Below, in pieces: positions 47,529-59,374 of a stretch of 64,000 nucleotides of DNA. The stretch is taken from positions 91,438 to 155,437 of the forward strand of contig SSNU01000129.1 in the NCBI GenBank assembly GCA_012064415.1. Direction: 5' to 3'. The position numbers and the translations under genes were made by a program. The notes under the pieces were generated by a model. The model was not told where the DNA came from and ran no database searches. It worked only from the letters and a program-made list of their open reading frames with translations. This stretch comes from Gyrodactylus bullatarudis (lineage: Eukaryota > Platyhelminthes > Monogenea > Gyrodactylidea > Gyrodactylidae). Each line of letters starts with the position of its first letter. Positions within the stretch are counted from its first letter, which is position 1.

Positions 47529-48270
47529 AAGCTAGTTAATATGAAGATGGGAATTTATGCTTTTTACAAAATTATGAATTTTTTCACCAAGAAATCGAAT
47601 TTGATCAAGATTTTTTGGAATCTAGATCGTAGGTTCCACTTTCAGGATCTGAAAAAAAAAATTTGAAAAAAATCAAATTTTAAGAAAGTTATGGAATATT
47701 TAAAATCTAGCGATGGCGCCGGATTCCCATTTTTTTGAACTTTGAGTTAATAATTTTTGTTGATTTAAAAGTGAGAGAGTAATCAAAAGTTGATTTTCAG
47801 GATCACGATTAGTCAAAGAAACCAATTATGACTATGAAAATTTCAATGGACTCGCCAATCTCCAGGCATCTTGAATCATCAAAATTTCATCGATTTTCAA
47901 GCAGTGAAAATGTTCAAAAAATCAAAATTCGATTTTCACACGAAGAGGGGCGGATTTTCATAATCTGAATCAGTATATTTGATTTCTTTGACTAATCGTG
48001 ATCCTAAAAATCAACTTTTGATCACTCTCTCACTTTTAAATCAACAAAAATTATCAACTCAAAGTTCAAAAAAAGGGAATTCGGCGCCATTGCTAGATTT
48101 GAAATATGCCATAACTTTCTTAAAATTTGATTTTTTTCAAATTTTTTTTCTTCAGATCCTGAAAGTGGAACCTACGATCTAGATTCCAAAAAGTCTTGAT
48201 CAAATTCGATTTCTTGGTGAAAAAATTCATAATTTTGTAAAAAGCCCATCTTCATATTAATTAGGTGTAG
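47529..48270. repeat. Fold-back element FB6, near-perfect arms
   Basis: Two arms of about 300 bases face each other (47529-47830 and 47970-48270). The left arm begins AAAGCTAGTTAATATGAAGA and the right arm ends TCTTCATATTAATTAGG. Mirror blocks include TTGATCAAGATTTTTTGGAA, AGTGAGAGAGTAATCAAAAG and GGATCACGATTAGTCAAAG with their complements. This is the best preserved copy. There is no transposase, so it is a non-autonomous element. The open frames at 47445 and 47979 are the two arms read as protein. Confidence 0.85.
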
Positions 48271-48794
48271 ATCCATACTTATAAGTAAGGATATGGGGAG
48301 CTAATAATTAAATTTTATTATTAACTTAACAAGTGTTTAAAACATTCAAAAATTCAATTTAAAACCCAAAAAAATCTTTCCAATTAGAATTAAGCTTAGT
48401 ATGTGTTCATATAAGCAGGACGGTCAAAATGAATATTTATTGAACTCATAGTAGTAGTGAGATTAGTCAAAATCTTCTATTATTTTTTTCATATCTTGTC
48501 TGTTTTGGAATATAAAAAAGCATATTTTGGAATATTTTATCAGATTTTGAATAAAAAATATTCTTAGCATATATCTGTGACTATGATAATTTTCATAGGG
48601 ATTGTTGATTTTTTTTAATTTAAGATTTTTATCTTGGTGAGAATCGAAATTTAATTCAAGTTTCAAATTAATATTATTGGTTGAAAAATCTCCTTATCCT
48701 ATTCGATGATATCTTCTCAAGATATAGGTAAAATGAATTGGAGCAACTATAAAAGACTATTTTGAGAAATTATGCGAAATTAGTTTCAACCATG

Positions 48795-49035
48795 ATAAAG
48801 TTGCTCGATATGAAGTTGGGAATCTATGATATTTACAGAAATCTCGGTATTTTCATCAAGAATTCGAATTTGTTAAAGATTTTCTGGAATCCTACTCATG
48901 CTACTTTTACCATTTGAAGAAAAAAAATCTGAAAAAAAAAATGTTTATGAAAAATATGGTCATTTTTCAAATTCCCATTTGGCGCCAAAATCCCATTTTT
49001 TCGAACTTTAAGCTGAAAATTTTTGTTGATTTGAA
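48795..49035. repeat. Fold-back element FB7, one arm
   Basis: TTGCTCGATATGAAGTTGGG to TTTGAAAGTGGGATCGAGG follows the family left arm in order (ATCAAGAATTCGAATTTG, TTTGGCGCCAAAATCCC). The right arm is missing. A further piece of this arm lies at 59300-59370. Confidence 0.65.
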
Positions 49036-49786
49036 AGTGGGATCGAGGTTAGACCATTTAAAGGCGGTTTTAATGATGTAGGTCCTAGGGGAATTGTAAA
49101 TAGGTTGAATGTTTTTCCTATATAAATGTATTGAAAATCAAAAAATTTTGAAAGCTATAAATAATCAATCTTAGCATAAATTTTTGTTTTTGGAAACTAT
49201 TCATTTGTCCAAGCCAATCATGCAGATCAGATATTTTCTTGAATCAATCGAAAATACCATGGATTGCTGTGGAAACTGTAAAAACTACTTAAAAGTAGTG
49301 GAATTTTTTTTAAACTTTGTTGTATTGACATCATCCCTATCCTTTATCTAAGAGAAATTTCACACCTAGATTCTTTAAATTCTAAAGTATTTTTATTTAT
49401 GTAAGCATCTGGGAATTTTCGAAAAAGTTATCCCTAATGTTGAAATGTTTATGTTCATAATTTTTTTTGGAATTAGATTGAGTATCCTACAAAGATTTGA
49501 TGCATTATTCATTCACAATTTCACACATGAAGTAGGAGACATGTTATTCTCTGTACTACTGTACTGCTATGCGTATCTATATTATTAGATGTAATGAATA
49601 CAACAGTATTATTATTATTTATGAGGGATGAATTTAATTTTTAGATCTAAAGGTTTATCAGAGGAGGGATAAGATAGATTCCAATACGCAATGAAACGAA
49701 TCATTGATTTCTTATTCAACTGGCAAATAATAATAATAATTTATTAACCATACATGTTAAATTTTTTACAAAATATTATTCTTCAT

Positions 49787-49871
49787 TAGGGTAGGGTGAA
49801 ATTTGTATAATATAGTGAGACAAAATCGGACCAACTTTTGTAGAACGTACAATCTCTTTCTTTCATACACC
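49787..49871 (-). repeat. Dispersed repeat with shared core, copy 3
   Basis: Reverse-complement match to 1297-1385, including GTTCTACAAAAGTTGG and TTTCACCCTACCCTA. It abuts fold-back element FB8. Confidence 0.75.
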
Positions 49872-50402
49872 TAGTTAATATGAATCTTGCTCTCTTTCAC
49901 GATACGAAGAAAAAAAAATTGGAAAATACAGCGAATTTGAAATCTTGAAGTAGCGCCAAATTTCCATTTTTTTCAACTTTTTGGAAATTTTTGTTGATTT
50001 CAATGTGTTAGAGTGATCAAAAGTTGAGTTTTAGGATCTCAATTAGTCAAAGAAATTAAATATGCTGTGTCTGGTTTTAAGAATCACACCATAATCGTGT
50101 CGAAATCAAATTTTGATTTTTTCATCATTGAAAGTCGATGAAATTTTGATATTTCAGGATCCCTGAAAAATGACGAATTTATCAAAAATTTTATGATGAT
50201 GAGCGGTTTTTTGACTAATTGTGATCCTAAAACTCAACTTTTGATCACTCTTCCACATTGAAATCAGCAAAAAAATTTTAACTCAAAGTTCAAAAAAATG
50301 CAAATTTGGCACTACCTCAAGATTTTAAATTAAAATCTTGATCAAATTCGATTTCTTGATGAAAAAATTGATAATTCAAAATCTTTATATTAACTAGCTT
50401 CA
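49867..50402. repeat. Fold-back element FB8
   Basis: Ends ACCTAGTTAATATGAATC and TTTATATTAACTAGCTTC. Mirror blocks: GATCAAAAGTTGAGTTTTAG versus CCTAAAACTCAACTTTTGAT. The centre carries CCATAATCGTGT and CCCTGAAAAATGACG, shared with FB9 and, in deleted form, with FB10. Confidence 0.75.
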
Positions 50403-50410
50403 ATATATAG

Positions 50411-50885
50411 AAAAATTACTAAGAGAACCTTTCTCCATTATGTCATTCTTAAATGAATCTTCATTATACATCTTATTTTCAAGTTCTTTTTCAAATTCAT
50501 TTAAACTCTTATTTTTAATTGTTCTGTTTAATTTTTTGAAAATATTTTTTAATTTTTTAAATATGGCAAGTTTTCTAAGCTGTCCGAATTCAGGAATATT
50601 ATATCTTAGTCCTGAGCGGCTTGTATTGTATAATATTGGGGACGATTTGATCAGAGATATGCTTTTAATTTCACGCCTTAATCTTAAGTTCTTTTTTGAA
50701 AAACCTAATTCGTCTCGGAAGAAAGGAGAAAGCCTTCTTCTAAATTTCTTGAATGCTGTATTAATCTTTTTAGATCAATTTTCTCCTTCTGGATTCCATA
50801 CGGCTGAGCAATATTCTATTACCGGTCTGGCATATATTCTGGCATGTATACTGTATTCTATATAGAAGGACCTTAATTGAATCTG
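50411..50885 (-). pseudogene. LINE reverse transcriptase C-terminal remnant
   Basis: The minus strand reads IHARIYARPVIEYCSAVW and NPEGEN, which is the thumb block Y-x-x-x-R-P-x-x-E-Y-x-S-x-V-W-N-P near the end of LINE reverse transcriptases. An in-frame TGA follows (50777-50775), then a long basic tail: FKKFRRRLSPFFRDELGF, KSISLIKSSPILYNTSRSG, LRYNIPEFGQLRKLAIF, KSLNEFEKELENKMYNED. The 141-codon plus-strand frame over the same bases is the shadow. It is a different element from the LINE at 4.5-6.9 kb, judged by sequence. Confidence 0.75.
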
Positions 50886-51454
50886 TTTTAATACACTTGT
50901 GAATATAGATTAATCTGCCAATGAACTTTTTTATGATGTCCTTTATTTTAAATCATTTACTTCATTTTTTAAAAGAAGTACCAATTTATTTTCGGAGTTA
51001 AAAACAACTTTATTTTAATCATTGCATTACAATCATAGAGGGGGATACTGAATGATGTTAAAGATTTCGGAATAACCAACCCAATTACCAATTAAGAGGA
51101 TATAGAACATATAGATGAACGAAGAATTTTTAGCTAGCCTGAGAGATAAATAAAAAAACTAAACTTTCAAAAGAGAGGTAGAGAATTCGTTTGTAAATAA
51201 ATAAATGTACATTAAGCTATGTTATGTATTAAATAAAAAATCGATTTACTCTTTGTCGAATCAAACTTTATTTTAATGGTACCATCATCTTGATTGAAGC
51301 AAGTATGTGGATCGAATAAAAATATAAAAGAGAGAAGATAATTTATGGATTGGAACTCCCAACTTGTATCAACGGTGAACAGGTCAGAGTTATGAGTACT
51401 TTTTTAAAACAGATTTAGATGAACTTGATCAGCAGAAAACTACTAATTCATCAC

Positions 51455-52053
51455 TAAAGCTAGTTAATATGAAAATGGAATCATGAGGCTCTTTCTAAAT
51501 TTAGAAAAAATCATTTTTACGGAAATTACGGCAAATTTGAAATCTTGAAGGAACGTCAAATTAAAAATTTTTTGCTGATTTCAATGTGAGATAGTAATCA
51601 ATAGTTGATTTTTAGGATCGCAATTAGTCAAAGAAATCATAAATGCTGAATTGATTTTAAGAATCACCCCATAATCGTGTGAAAAATTGAATTTTGATTT
51701 TTTGACAATTTTCCCTACTTGAAATTTTGATAATTCAAGATCCCTGAAAAATGACGAATTTATCAAAATTTTTATGATGATAATCGGTTTTTTTGTCTTA
51801 TTGTGATCCAAAAAATCAACTTTTGATCACTCTATCACATTGAAATGAGCACAAATTTTCAATTTGACGTTCCTTCAAGATTTCAAATTTGCCGTAATTT
51901 CCGTGAAAATGATTTTTTCGAATATTTTTTCTTCATATCCTGAAAGTGGGCCTAATGATCTAGATTCCAAAAAATCTTAGATCATATTTTTGATGAAATA
52001 ATGAGAACTTTGTTAAAATCATAAATTCCCATCTTCACATTCAACTAAGTGTA
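51455..52053. repeat. Fold-back element FB9
   Basis: Left end TAAAGCTAGTTAATATGAAA, right end ATCTTCACATTCAACTAAG. Arms mirror each other (AAATCATTTTTACGGAAAT versus ATTTCCGTGAAAATGATTTT). The centre matches FB8. The minus-strand frame at 51581-51811 is repeat-derived. Confidence 0.75.
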
Positions 52054-53592
52054 TATCAATCCTAGATATCTTGTTCAGATAAAATTTTAGAATTGAATCA
52101 ATAAATAATTTATCGTAATGTACTCATAATTTTATTGAAAAAAATTAATATTATAACCAAAGGTTGATCAATAAAAAAAGATTTTTTATGATCATGATAA
52201 CATAAAAAATACACAAGGGTTGGCAATGATTGCTTGATCAGCAATGCTTGTAAATCATGTTATTGAAGATTGGAATCAAATCGAACAAACCACATATTCT
52301 GGCATGGGCTATTGAAATAAGATTGATGAGCTGAGTAAACTATCCCGAAGCATTTTCTTTTGAATCTAATTTGTAAATCATGAATATCTAGTCGGGCACA
52401 CACCTTTTTTACGCAGGATTTGGCCAGAATCAGGCTTTTTAAACATTTAGGTTCAAAATATTTATCGATTTTGAAGATTTAACCCTCAAAGTCCCACAGT
52501 GATAGTTATATCACACGTCATTTTAACAACTCAAAAATAATTGAGTTAAAACAACTGTAGATTCGTAATCAGCGTATTCACAAACCATAGGATAGACCAT
52601 AGGCGAGTCGTAAAAAAAAATTCTCTGAGACTTTAAGGGCTAAAACCAAAATCAAGATTAACCAAAGAATTCGAATTTAGTTTAGAACAACTAACTATCT
52701 CCAAGAAAAAGTTAAACTAATAAATTTTGGATCATTTCGTCTCGTAATAAATAAATCTATTTCCTACAGAAATTAATAATTTTTAAAATTTCTTTACGTA
52801 AATTCGAATTCTAATGATGATCCTAAGTATCAAGATTTAACTGCTTCAAATCTTCATAAAAATGTTCAACTTAAAGGTTGAAAAAGCGAGAAATTATTAT
52901 TATACCAAAATTGGCCAAATTTCGTCAGATTGAATATTTTTCTCTCAACATCTTAATGGCTTATTTCAGACTGGGATCCAGTTTTTGTAAAAAATAGTAA
53001 ATTCTCATTTTCAACTAAACTAGCTTTGGACCTTCTTATTATTCTCAAATAATAAAAAGACTCTGAAAGAAAATACAAAGAGATATTTCTTGTTATATAT
53101 CTGGACATAGTGTTCGTTAAGCTGTCCGTACAAAACGTTCAATACAGCTAGAAGAAGGAAATCATCCCTTTTTCCTCAAAAATAAAAAGATGGATTGAAT
53201 CAGGCAATTGGCAGGGAGATGAGATACATTATCCTTCTACCCCTCTTCCAACTGATAGAATAGACTTTGATGAGGGATGAGTATAAGCTCACTGGGTGGG
53301 CAAAGCATAAAAATATCCTTGATTGGTATATGCCCCAATGGAAAAAAACTATTTTTCTGTATACATAGAGATTGATTAATTTCAATTTTATGCAAATTCG
53401 ATTAAAATTTGTGCTAAACTTTGAGTCTGTGTACTTCTTATTCATTGTATTAGCAATCATTTTTCTTTTCAAAATAAAGCTTAGTCAAATGCCTTCTTAA
53501 TGATCATTGACAAAGGATTAATTATAATTATCAGACAGAAGCGATCATGGATCATGAACTTTTCATCTGAACGTAGGGTTAGTTTATAAAGA
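52054..53592. other. AT-rich interval, no recognised gene
   Basis: A fold-back-related fragment lies at 52890-53030. The 90-codon minus-strand frame at 53200-53472 is not recognised. Confidence 0.4.
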
Positions 53593-53838
53593 GATTCTAA
53601 ACTTATTTGGAAGGATAAGAGGACAACAAGCGTTTATCTGAGTGATAAATGTTATTTTTTGCCGGGTTTCTTCAGACTATCCCGGTTAACATACAAATAC
53701 TCATTAATAATTAGTAATTATATAGTGGTCGCACTCACCATTTTAAGGCACACAAATTTGTAATAATCAATTGGGGACCTTCCATTGATTTATCACTCAA
53801 ATAGACGATTGTAAACCCTTCAAATGAGTTTAGAATCT
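53593..53838. mobile_element. MITE with inverted ends carrying motif I
   Basis: About 245 bases with inverted ends: ATTCTAAACTTATTTGGAAG (left) against CTTCAAATGAGTTTAGAAT (right), followed by CTGAGTGATAAATG versus ATTTATCACTCAAA. The interior holds, on the minus strand, CCCCAATTG, a TATTTG element and hammerhead-like motif I. No ORF. Confidence 0.75.
53636..53685 (-). ncRNA. Decayed hammerhead-like motif I
   Basis: Minus strand. Core CTGAAGA (53675-53669). CCGGG (53685-53681) is perfectly complementary to CCCGG (53666-53662). The GAA is mutated to AAA (53660-53658), so this copy should be inactive. Stem III region AAATAACATTTAT is nearly palindromic. Cleavage C at 53644 is followed by ACTC; stem I retains AGT/ACT. 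Confidence 0.5.
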
Positions 53839-53839
53839 A

Positions 53840-54715
53840 AGTCGAATCAAAAATTGTTTCATCATTAAATTTTAAGTTTTACTCCTCGTAAAAAATGGAT
53901 CGAAATTAAAGGATACATAAAAAATTTCTGCTCTAAAAGTGATGTAAATTCTGGAGGTGCAATAATCTGGATATTAGAAAATCACTTTAGTACAAAAATC
54001 TTGATGGGATTGCTTGCAGATACTAAAGATATGTAGTTAAAGGAGAATTAAAGAACATTGATTAATATCTTTTTATTTTCGAGAAAATTTTTTTGAAAAA
54101 AGTGGTTTACAAAGATTGAAAGAGCCAATGCCGCTGAAATGAACAAGGTAAGATGAAATCAGTATTTTTGAGTAAGATAGATTTTCGTTGGATGCTATAG
54201 AGAAATGAAATAAATTCAAGATTGATGGTTCATTTATGATGAATCTCTGAGCACTGCTCAGTGAACAGATTAGGAAAAAGGAATTATTTGTATGAATCAT
54301 TTGAATAATAATTATAATTATTACTCCTCTTAGTCATTCGATTTTTTTTCTAATTCAATTAAGCCAAGAGGTTATTCCATATGCATAACCATATTATTGT
54401 ATTGAAGCAGAATGAAGAATAAAATTCGATAATGTAAAGCCACCGATGAATTTAACAAAAAATCTCATTTTTTATCAAGGACAGTAAACTTTATGATTTT
54501 ATAGAAACCGTTTCCATAGGCAAACTCTCACCGATTTGAGTTGCAAATTTCTGTTGGTTTAAAGGTGTGAGAGGGATCAAATGTTATTTTACACTAATAG
54601 AAAAGAAAAATGGTCACACCTTGAAATTAACAAAGAATGCAACTCAGAGTACCAAAAAATCTTAAGAAAATTTTAAAATCTTGATGAAAAAATCATAAAT
54701 TTCCAAATTCACCTC
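53840..54715. other. AT-rich interval, no recognised gene
   Basis: A fold-back fragment lies near 54590-54715. The open frame at 54073-54300 is not recognised. Confidence 0.35.
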
Positions 54716-54890
54716 GTCTAGTTAATATGAAGATGGGAATTATGGTTTTTTTGCAAAGTCGATGAAATTTTGATATTTCAGGATCCCTGAAAAATGACGA
54801 TTTTATGATGATGAGCGGTTTTTTGACTAATTTTTATCTTAAAAGTCAACTTTTGATTACTCTCTCATATTTAAATGAACAAAAGTTAGA
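54716..54890. repeat. Fold-back element FB10, internally deleted
   Basis: Starts CTAGTTAATATGAAGATGGG, jumps directly to the central block TTCAGGATCCCTGAAAAATG found in FB8, then continues with the right-arm block AAGTCAACTTTTGATTACTC. Confidence 0.65.
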
Positions 54891-55802
54891 ATAGGTCTAT
54901 TATGTTAACGAAAAGCTTATCAAACTGCTAAAGTTCGATGGTCTTCAATGCAAGTGATTACAGATTGAGTTATTTATTTTTTTAAATTCTGTTTTCTTCA
55001 TGTTTATGTTCCGAGTGAAGCTGCCATTGTTTTTTTCACATTAATCATTTATAGATTTTTATTAATCCCATCTGGAAATAAAGAAAGCCCTATAAACATG
55101 AAAAATGACAGCTAATAGAGAGATTATCAAAGTAACAACTATGCGTAAGAATGTTTAAGCAGAACAAAAATGCATCTCTTTATTTGAAAAGAATTTGCTT
55201 TAATTATAATTATCTATAGAGTGATTAATCATTTGAAAACAGAGAATTCGATAGAGGTCATTGGGAGTTTCTTCTCAAAATCTCGAGGCAGTTAGTACAA
55301 AATGAACTTTAAGAAGACTCATCTTGAGACCTTAGAGAAGAGTAGAGGGCCTCAGTAAGAAATTGTAATGCAGAAATAAGTTAGAGTATTTAGATTAAGC
55401 CTTCGAAAAAAATTCAAAATCTACATGGATATGTTGAAAATTGATAAGAACATAAAAACAGTATTTTACGAAATGATAATAAATCACACGTTTTTCAATA
55501 TATTCTCAACAATATCTTAGGCATAAAATCAATTTTGAAGAGGTTAATAAAGTTTTCAAAAAAGGGGTTAATTTATGAAGCTCTTGAAATTGGCAATAAT
55601 GATACTTGTAATGGAAATGTTGGTGATGTGAACATTGAGCTGTATTGAATTCAGCTCTTTGGCAAAGAAAGGAAGTTACATTAAATCTGATGAAAATTAG
55701 GTTTATCACTATTATACTATTATCTAATCTGATTGGACAAAATCGATAGGAATGAGATCATGAAGATACAAAAATAGTATTTTATGTTTGATGAGCTCAT
55801 CG
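54891..55802. other. AT-rich interval, no recognised gene
   Basis: The minus-strand frame at 55506-55709 is not recognised; nothing else seen. Confidence 0.35.
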
Positions 55803-55852
55803 TACCACTGAAGAAGGCGCATGAATACAATCACCATCGAAACGTCTGGATG
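55803..55852 (+). ncRNA. Hammerhead-like motif J with canonical 3' core
   Basis: CTGAAGA (55808-55814) and, 24 bases later, GAAACGTC (55839-55846): GAA, the self-complementary ACGT as a two-pair loop-less stem III, and a GUC cleavage triplet. Stem I is CCA (55805-55807) with TGG (55847-55849). Stem II between the core parts is imperfect (GGCG against CACC). The GAAACGTC end is the form reported for Penelope-associated hammerheads. Weaker than A to G because the helices are short. Confidence 0.5.
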
Positions 55853-56702
55853 ACCAATAGCTCAAAATACAAATATGAAACTAATTCTAGATAATTTTTT
55901 ACCGAATCCGAGGATATTTATCATTGTTTTTAGTTAACTTGGATCACTAAAAGTAGTCTTTTATACGCTCTAATTATTCATAAAAAAGTTTTCTACTTCT
56001 TACATTCATCATAATTCGCAAAAAAATATATTTTTTATTTTTCCCACTACCATACTACAATTAGTCAAAGTGACCTCAAAATTTTACTGGTCATTACTCA
56101 AAATTGGCAAGTAAAGTATCATTAGGAAAGAAAGATTCATTAAGATTTCTCACTAAAGAAGGGAAAAAAAGAACATACAAACAATGAATGTGTCAACCGG
56201 GAATATATTGCCCTAGTAATAATGAGTCAATAGAAGAAACACTTTTTGACATGTTACCATTGAAGAAGAAATAATAACTAAATATAAAGAAAGTGGTTGG
56301 GTATTGTAAGGGTAGCCAACATTATAGCTGCTTGAGAGTAAAGAAACATACTCAAGTTGAGATTAATTACTTTTTTCACTTTCCACTCACGTCCTTCCAC
56401 AAGTGGGTGACCAGAAAATAAAAGAGAGTTCACAGAATTAAAAAAAGAGAATCATAGTACAGTTTTATTCATCAATGAATACACACTCTGTTCAAGGCTA
56501 ACTAGGATCTTACTCTATCTTTCTTCTTCCTTCACAACAACTGAATGAATGTGTGGGTAGATGTTTGTCAAATTTGAAAGATGACATATTTACTACTAGA
56601 GCATTTAGTCTTAGTTTTTCTTGCCTATCATAAGTAATCAGAGGAGCTGTTTAAATTATTATAACGATCGAAAATTACTTCGCTCGCCATATCTGTACGA
56701 CG
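55853..56702. other. AT-rich interval, no recognised feature
   Basis: Nothing recognised on either strand. Confidence 0.35.
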
Positions 56703-57195
56703 TAGGGATAGATTTTTCAATTCTAATATGCTCAATTTAATTTTCCCTGGTTGAAAATGTGGTTCAGAATAAATTTTTAGTTCGAACTATTTAAATCTTT
56801 ATCCAAAATTATTTTCTATTAAATTGGCAGTGATAGTGTCAAAGTTACATTTCTTGTCATAAATCTCTCAAATTTGATCTTATTACTTTCAAGTAGTCAT
56901 GGAAGATTTACAGGTTTTTGATAGAAATGATTGATCCGTGAGACTTATTTCACTTATACTAAATTGAAAACGATTAGGAGAAAAATATTTTAGCTTCTAT
57001 CATGAGAAAAATGGCCGAAATCAAATTCAGCAAATTTTTTATCACATTAATTTTAACACAAGATCCGTGTTTCTATAGCAACAAGTTCATAAATAGATTT
57101 CAGACTATATGTTTTATACATCATTCGAATTCTCCTAAAGAGACCATTTAGATTCTGATCCAGGCTAGAAATCGAAAATTTGCAAAATCCATCTC
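56703..57195 (+). repeat. 490-bp duplicated segment, copy 2
   Basis: Partner of 31176-31664, same orientation, 25.5 kb away. It carries a small insertion (CAAGTAGTCATGG in place of CGAGATGA) and a few substitutions. Confidence 0.9.
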
Positions 57196-58144
57196 AACTG
57201 TACGTTAATAATAAAATCATAGTAAGGAGTAATTTTAGATCACATTTTTGCATTTATATCAGTACCAATCGGACGTCTACGACCTCATAAAAACATTAAT
57301 ACAGCATCTTTATTTACTTTAGTTTCCAAATACCATAAATCAAGGAGGGGAGCCATTTATGAATCAAGATTAAAATCTTTCTTATAAAGTGGACTGATCA
57401 AGACTGATAGAGCTCAAATAACCGTTTTGCACCAGATACGTCTGAAATGGAACATAATCTGATCATCATTTTCAATTTTATAATATGCAAATAAAAGGAA
57501 CTCAAATCTCCATTTCAATCTATCTCAGGATTAATTTGAATGGGATGAATATTATTAAGCAAATAGAAATGAAATATATTTGAGAGAAAGAGAGGATTGC
57601 GGGGTGGATGTCTGTGGAAAGTAAACATTCTTTTCACATTTGAGGAGATTTGGAAGCATTTTCTCAAAATTAAAATCCAACTCTGATAGAAATATGTGAA
57701 AGGTAAGTGGTACATTTTATAAAGGAATTTCTTTATGTACACTATTTGAAATTACCTTTTAGAGAATTCAACTTTTGGACAATAGTTTACAGCCAGTGTA
57801 GGGTAATACAAAGTATTTTTTTCCCGAACAACAGAAAAGAAGATTTTCATAAATTAGAGATGTTCTGAAATCAAAATTGTTTAAAACTCATCAAAATTTT
57901 CAGAAAATGATGAGGATATTTAGTGAAGGGATTCTGATAACTATCAGAATAATTCCCATCCGAAAAGTCATACAGATTTCTCAAAAACGTGAATTTTAAC
58001 TATTAGCATTCATTCAAAATTTTTTTGGCGTGGATTTAAAAATGATAATTTTCAAATGAGATTTTGTATTTCAGAACAAAATTAAAAATATTTAATTCAA
58101 TAGGGCCTTTTTGTCAAAATCTGGCTCTCTATCGAATAAGCATA
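57196..58144. other. AT-rich interval, no recognised gene
   Basis: The minus-strand frame at 57515-57742 is not recognised. Confidence 0.35.
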
Positions 58145-58146
58145 TA

Positions 58147-59281
58147 CAGTGAACTTCCTAAAAAAAGTATATAAAGAAGAGGATCTGAATAAAATATTTT
58201 AACCTCTTTACTAATGAGTAATGAGATGAATTTAAGATCTATCCTCTTTGAGTGCTTCTATCTCTCTCATTTCAAGTTCAAATGTGTTGAAAATTTGAAC
58301 ATGTCACTTATGTCTATCCTTCTATTATCAGAATAATTTTCTAATTCATATCTCTTAAAACAACAGAGTTTACTATTTTTTATCTTAGCTCATTGAATTG
58401 AACAGCATTCGATGCAGAATCAAAAGTTGAGTCAGCTGCCTAATTTCCATTCCAAAATAATGCCTGGTGACAGTTTAAACCGAGCTTAAACCCCACTTCT
58501 TATTTTTTAAACTACACTGACTAAAATCCTGACTACTTTTTTTTGTTAGACGAATTTCTTATATTTAAATAAAATTGATAATTACAAAATAATAAAGTAA
58601 TCTTTATAGAGGTTTTCGTTCAAAGCAAAATAAATGAAAAATGATGTATAAATAAATAAAAAAATTGTTCTATCGAATTCATCAAATTGGCGAATGAGAT
58701 TAGTAATCAATGATAAGTTATCATTGATAACTAATCGTAAGGTTATAAAATATGAAAAACTAATCTGCAATCAAAACGAAAATCATCTGGTTAATGGAGG
58801 TATGAATAAAGTAAAGACTTAGAGTAATCTAATTTAGATCTAATGTGTGACATGACAGATTTAAGATTAGTCAGGTCATTACAATCAGACANNNNNNNNN
58901 NNNNNNNNNNNNNNNNNNNNNNNNNNNNNNNNNNNNNNNNNNNNNNNNNNNNNNNNNNNNNNNNNNNNNNNNNNNNNNNNNNNNNNNNNNNNATTCTGCA
59001 TCGAATAGTGTTTAATTCAGTGAGCTAGGATCAAAAATAGTGAACTCTGTTGTTTTAGGAGATATGAATTAGAAATTTATTCCGGTGATATAAAGATAGA
59101 CATAGATGACATGTTCGAATTTTCAACCCATTTGAACTTGAAATAAGAGAGATAGAAGCACTTAAAGTGGGTTGACTTGGGGAGAAAAAATCTTAAATTC
59201 ATCTCATTACTCATTAGTAGAGAGGTTTAAATATTTTAGTCAGATCCTCTTCTTTATATACTTTTTTTAGGAAGTTCACTG
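58147..59281. mobile_element. Tc1/mariner-like long-inverted-repeat element
   Basis: Ends CAGTGAACTTCCTAAAAAAA at 58147 and its complement ending at 59281, each immediately flanked by TA (58145-58146 and 59282-59283), the target duplication of Tc1/mariner elements. Inverted arms of about 290 bases (58147-58430 and 58993-59281) match at roughly 90% by eye. The inner 0.5 kb has no transposase frame, contains a palindrome around 58703-58737 and the N run. It is a non-autonomous element. Confidence 0.82.
58892..58992. other. Assembly gap (N run)
   Basis: 101 undetermined bases inside the loop of the inverted-repeat element at 58147-59281. The plus-strand open frame at 58843-59028 crosses it and is meaningless. 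Long inverted repeats often break assemblies, which explains its position. Confidence 0.98.
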
Positions 59282-59374
59282 TAGCTGAATAAGTTGAAAA
59301 ATTTAAGAAAAATTGGTCATTTTTCAAATTTCGATTTGGCGCCAAAATGCCATTTTTTCAAAAATGATTAATAA

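Noticed and set aside
47445..48182. Two open frames that look like a small gene pair
   Set aside because: They are the mirrored arms of a fold-back element.
50440..50865. 141-codon plus-strand ORF
   Set aside because: It is the antisense shadow of a LINE RT tail that shows clear family motifs on the minus strand.
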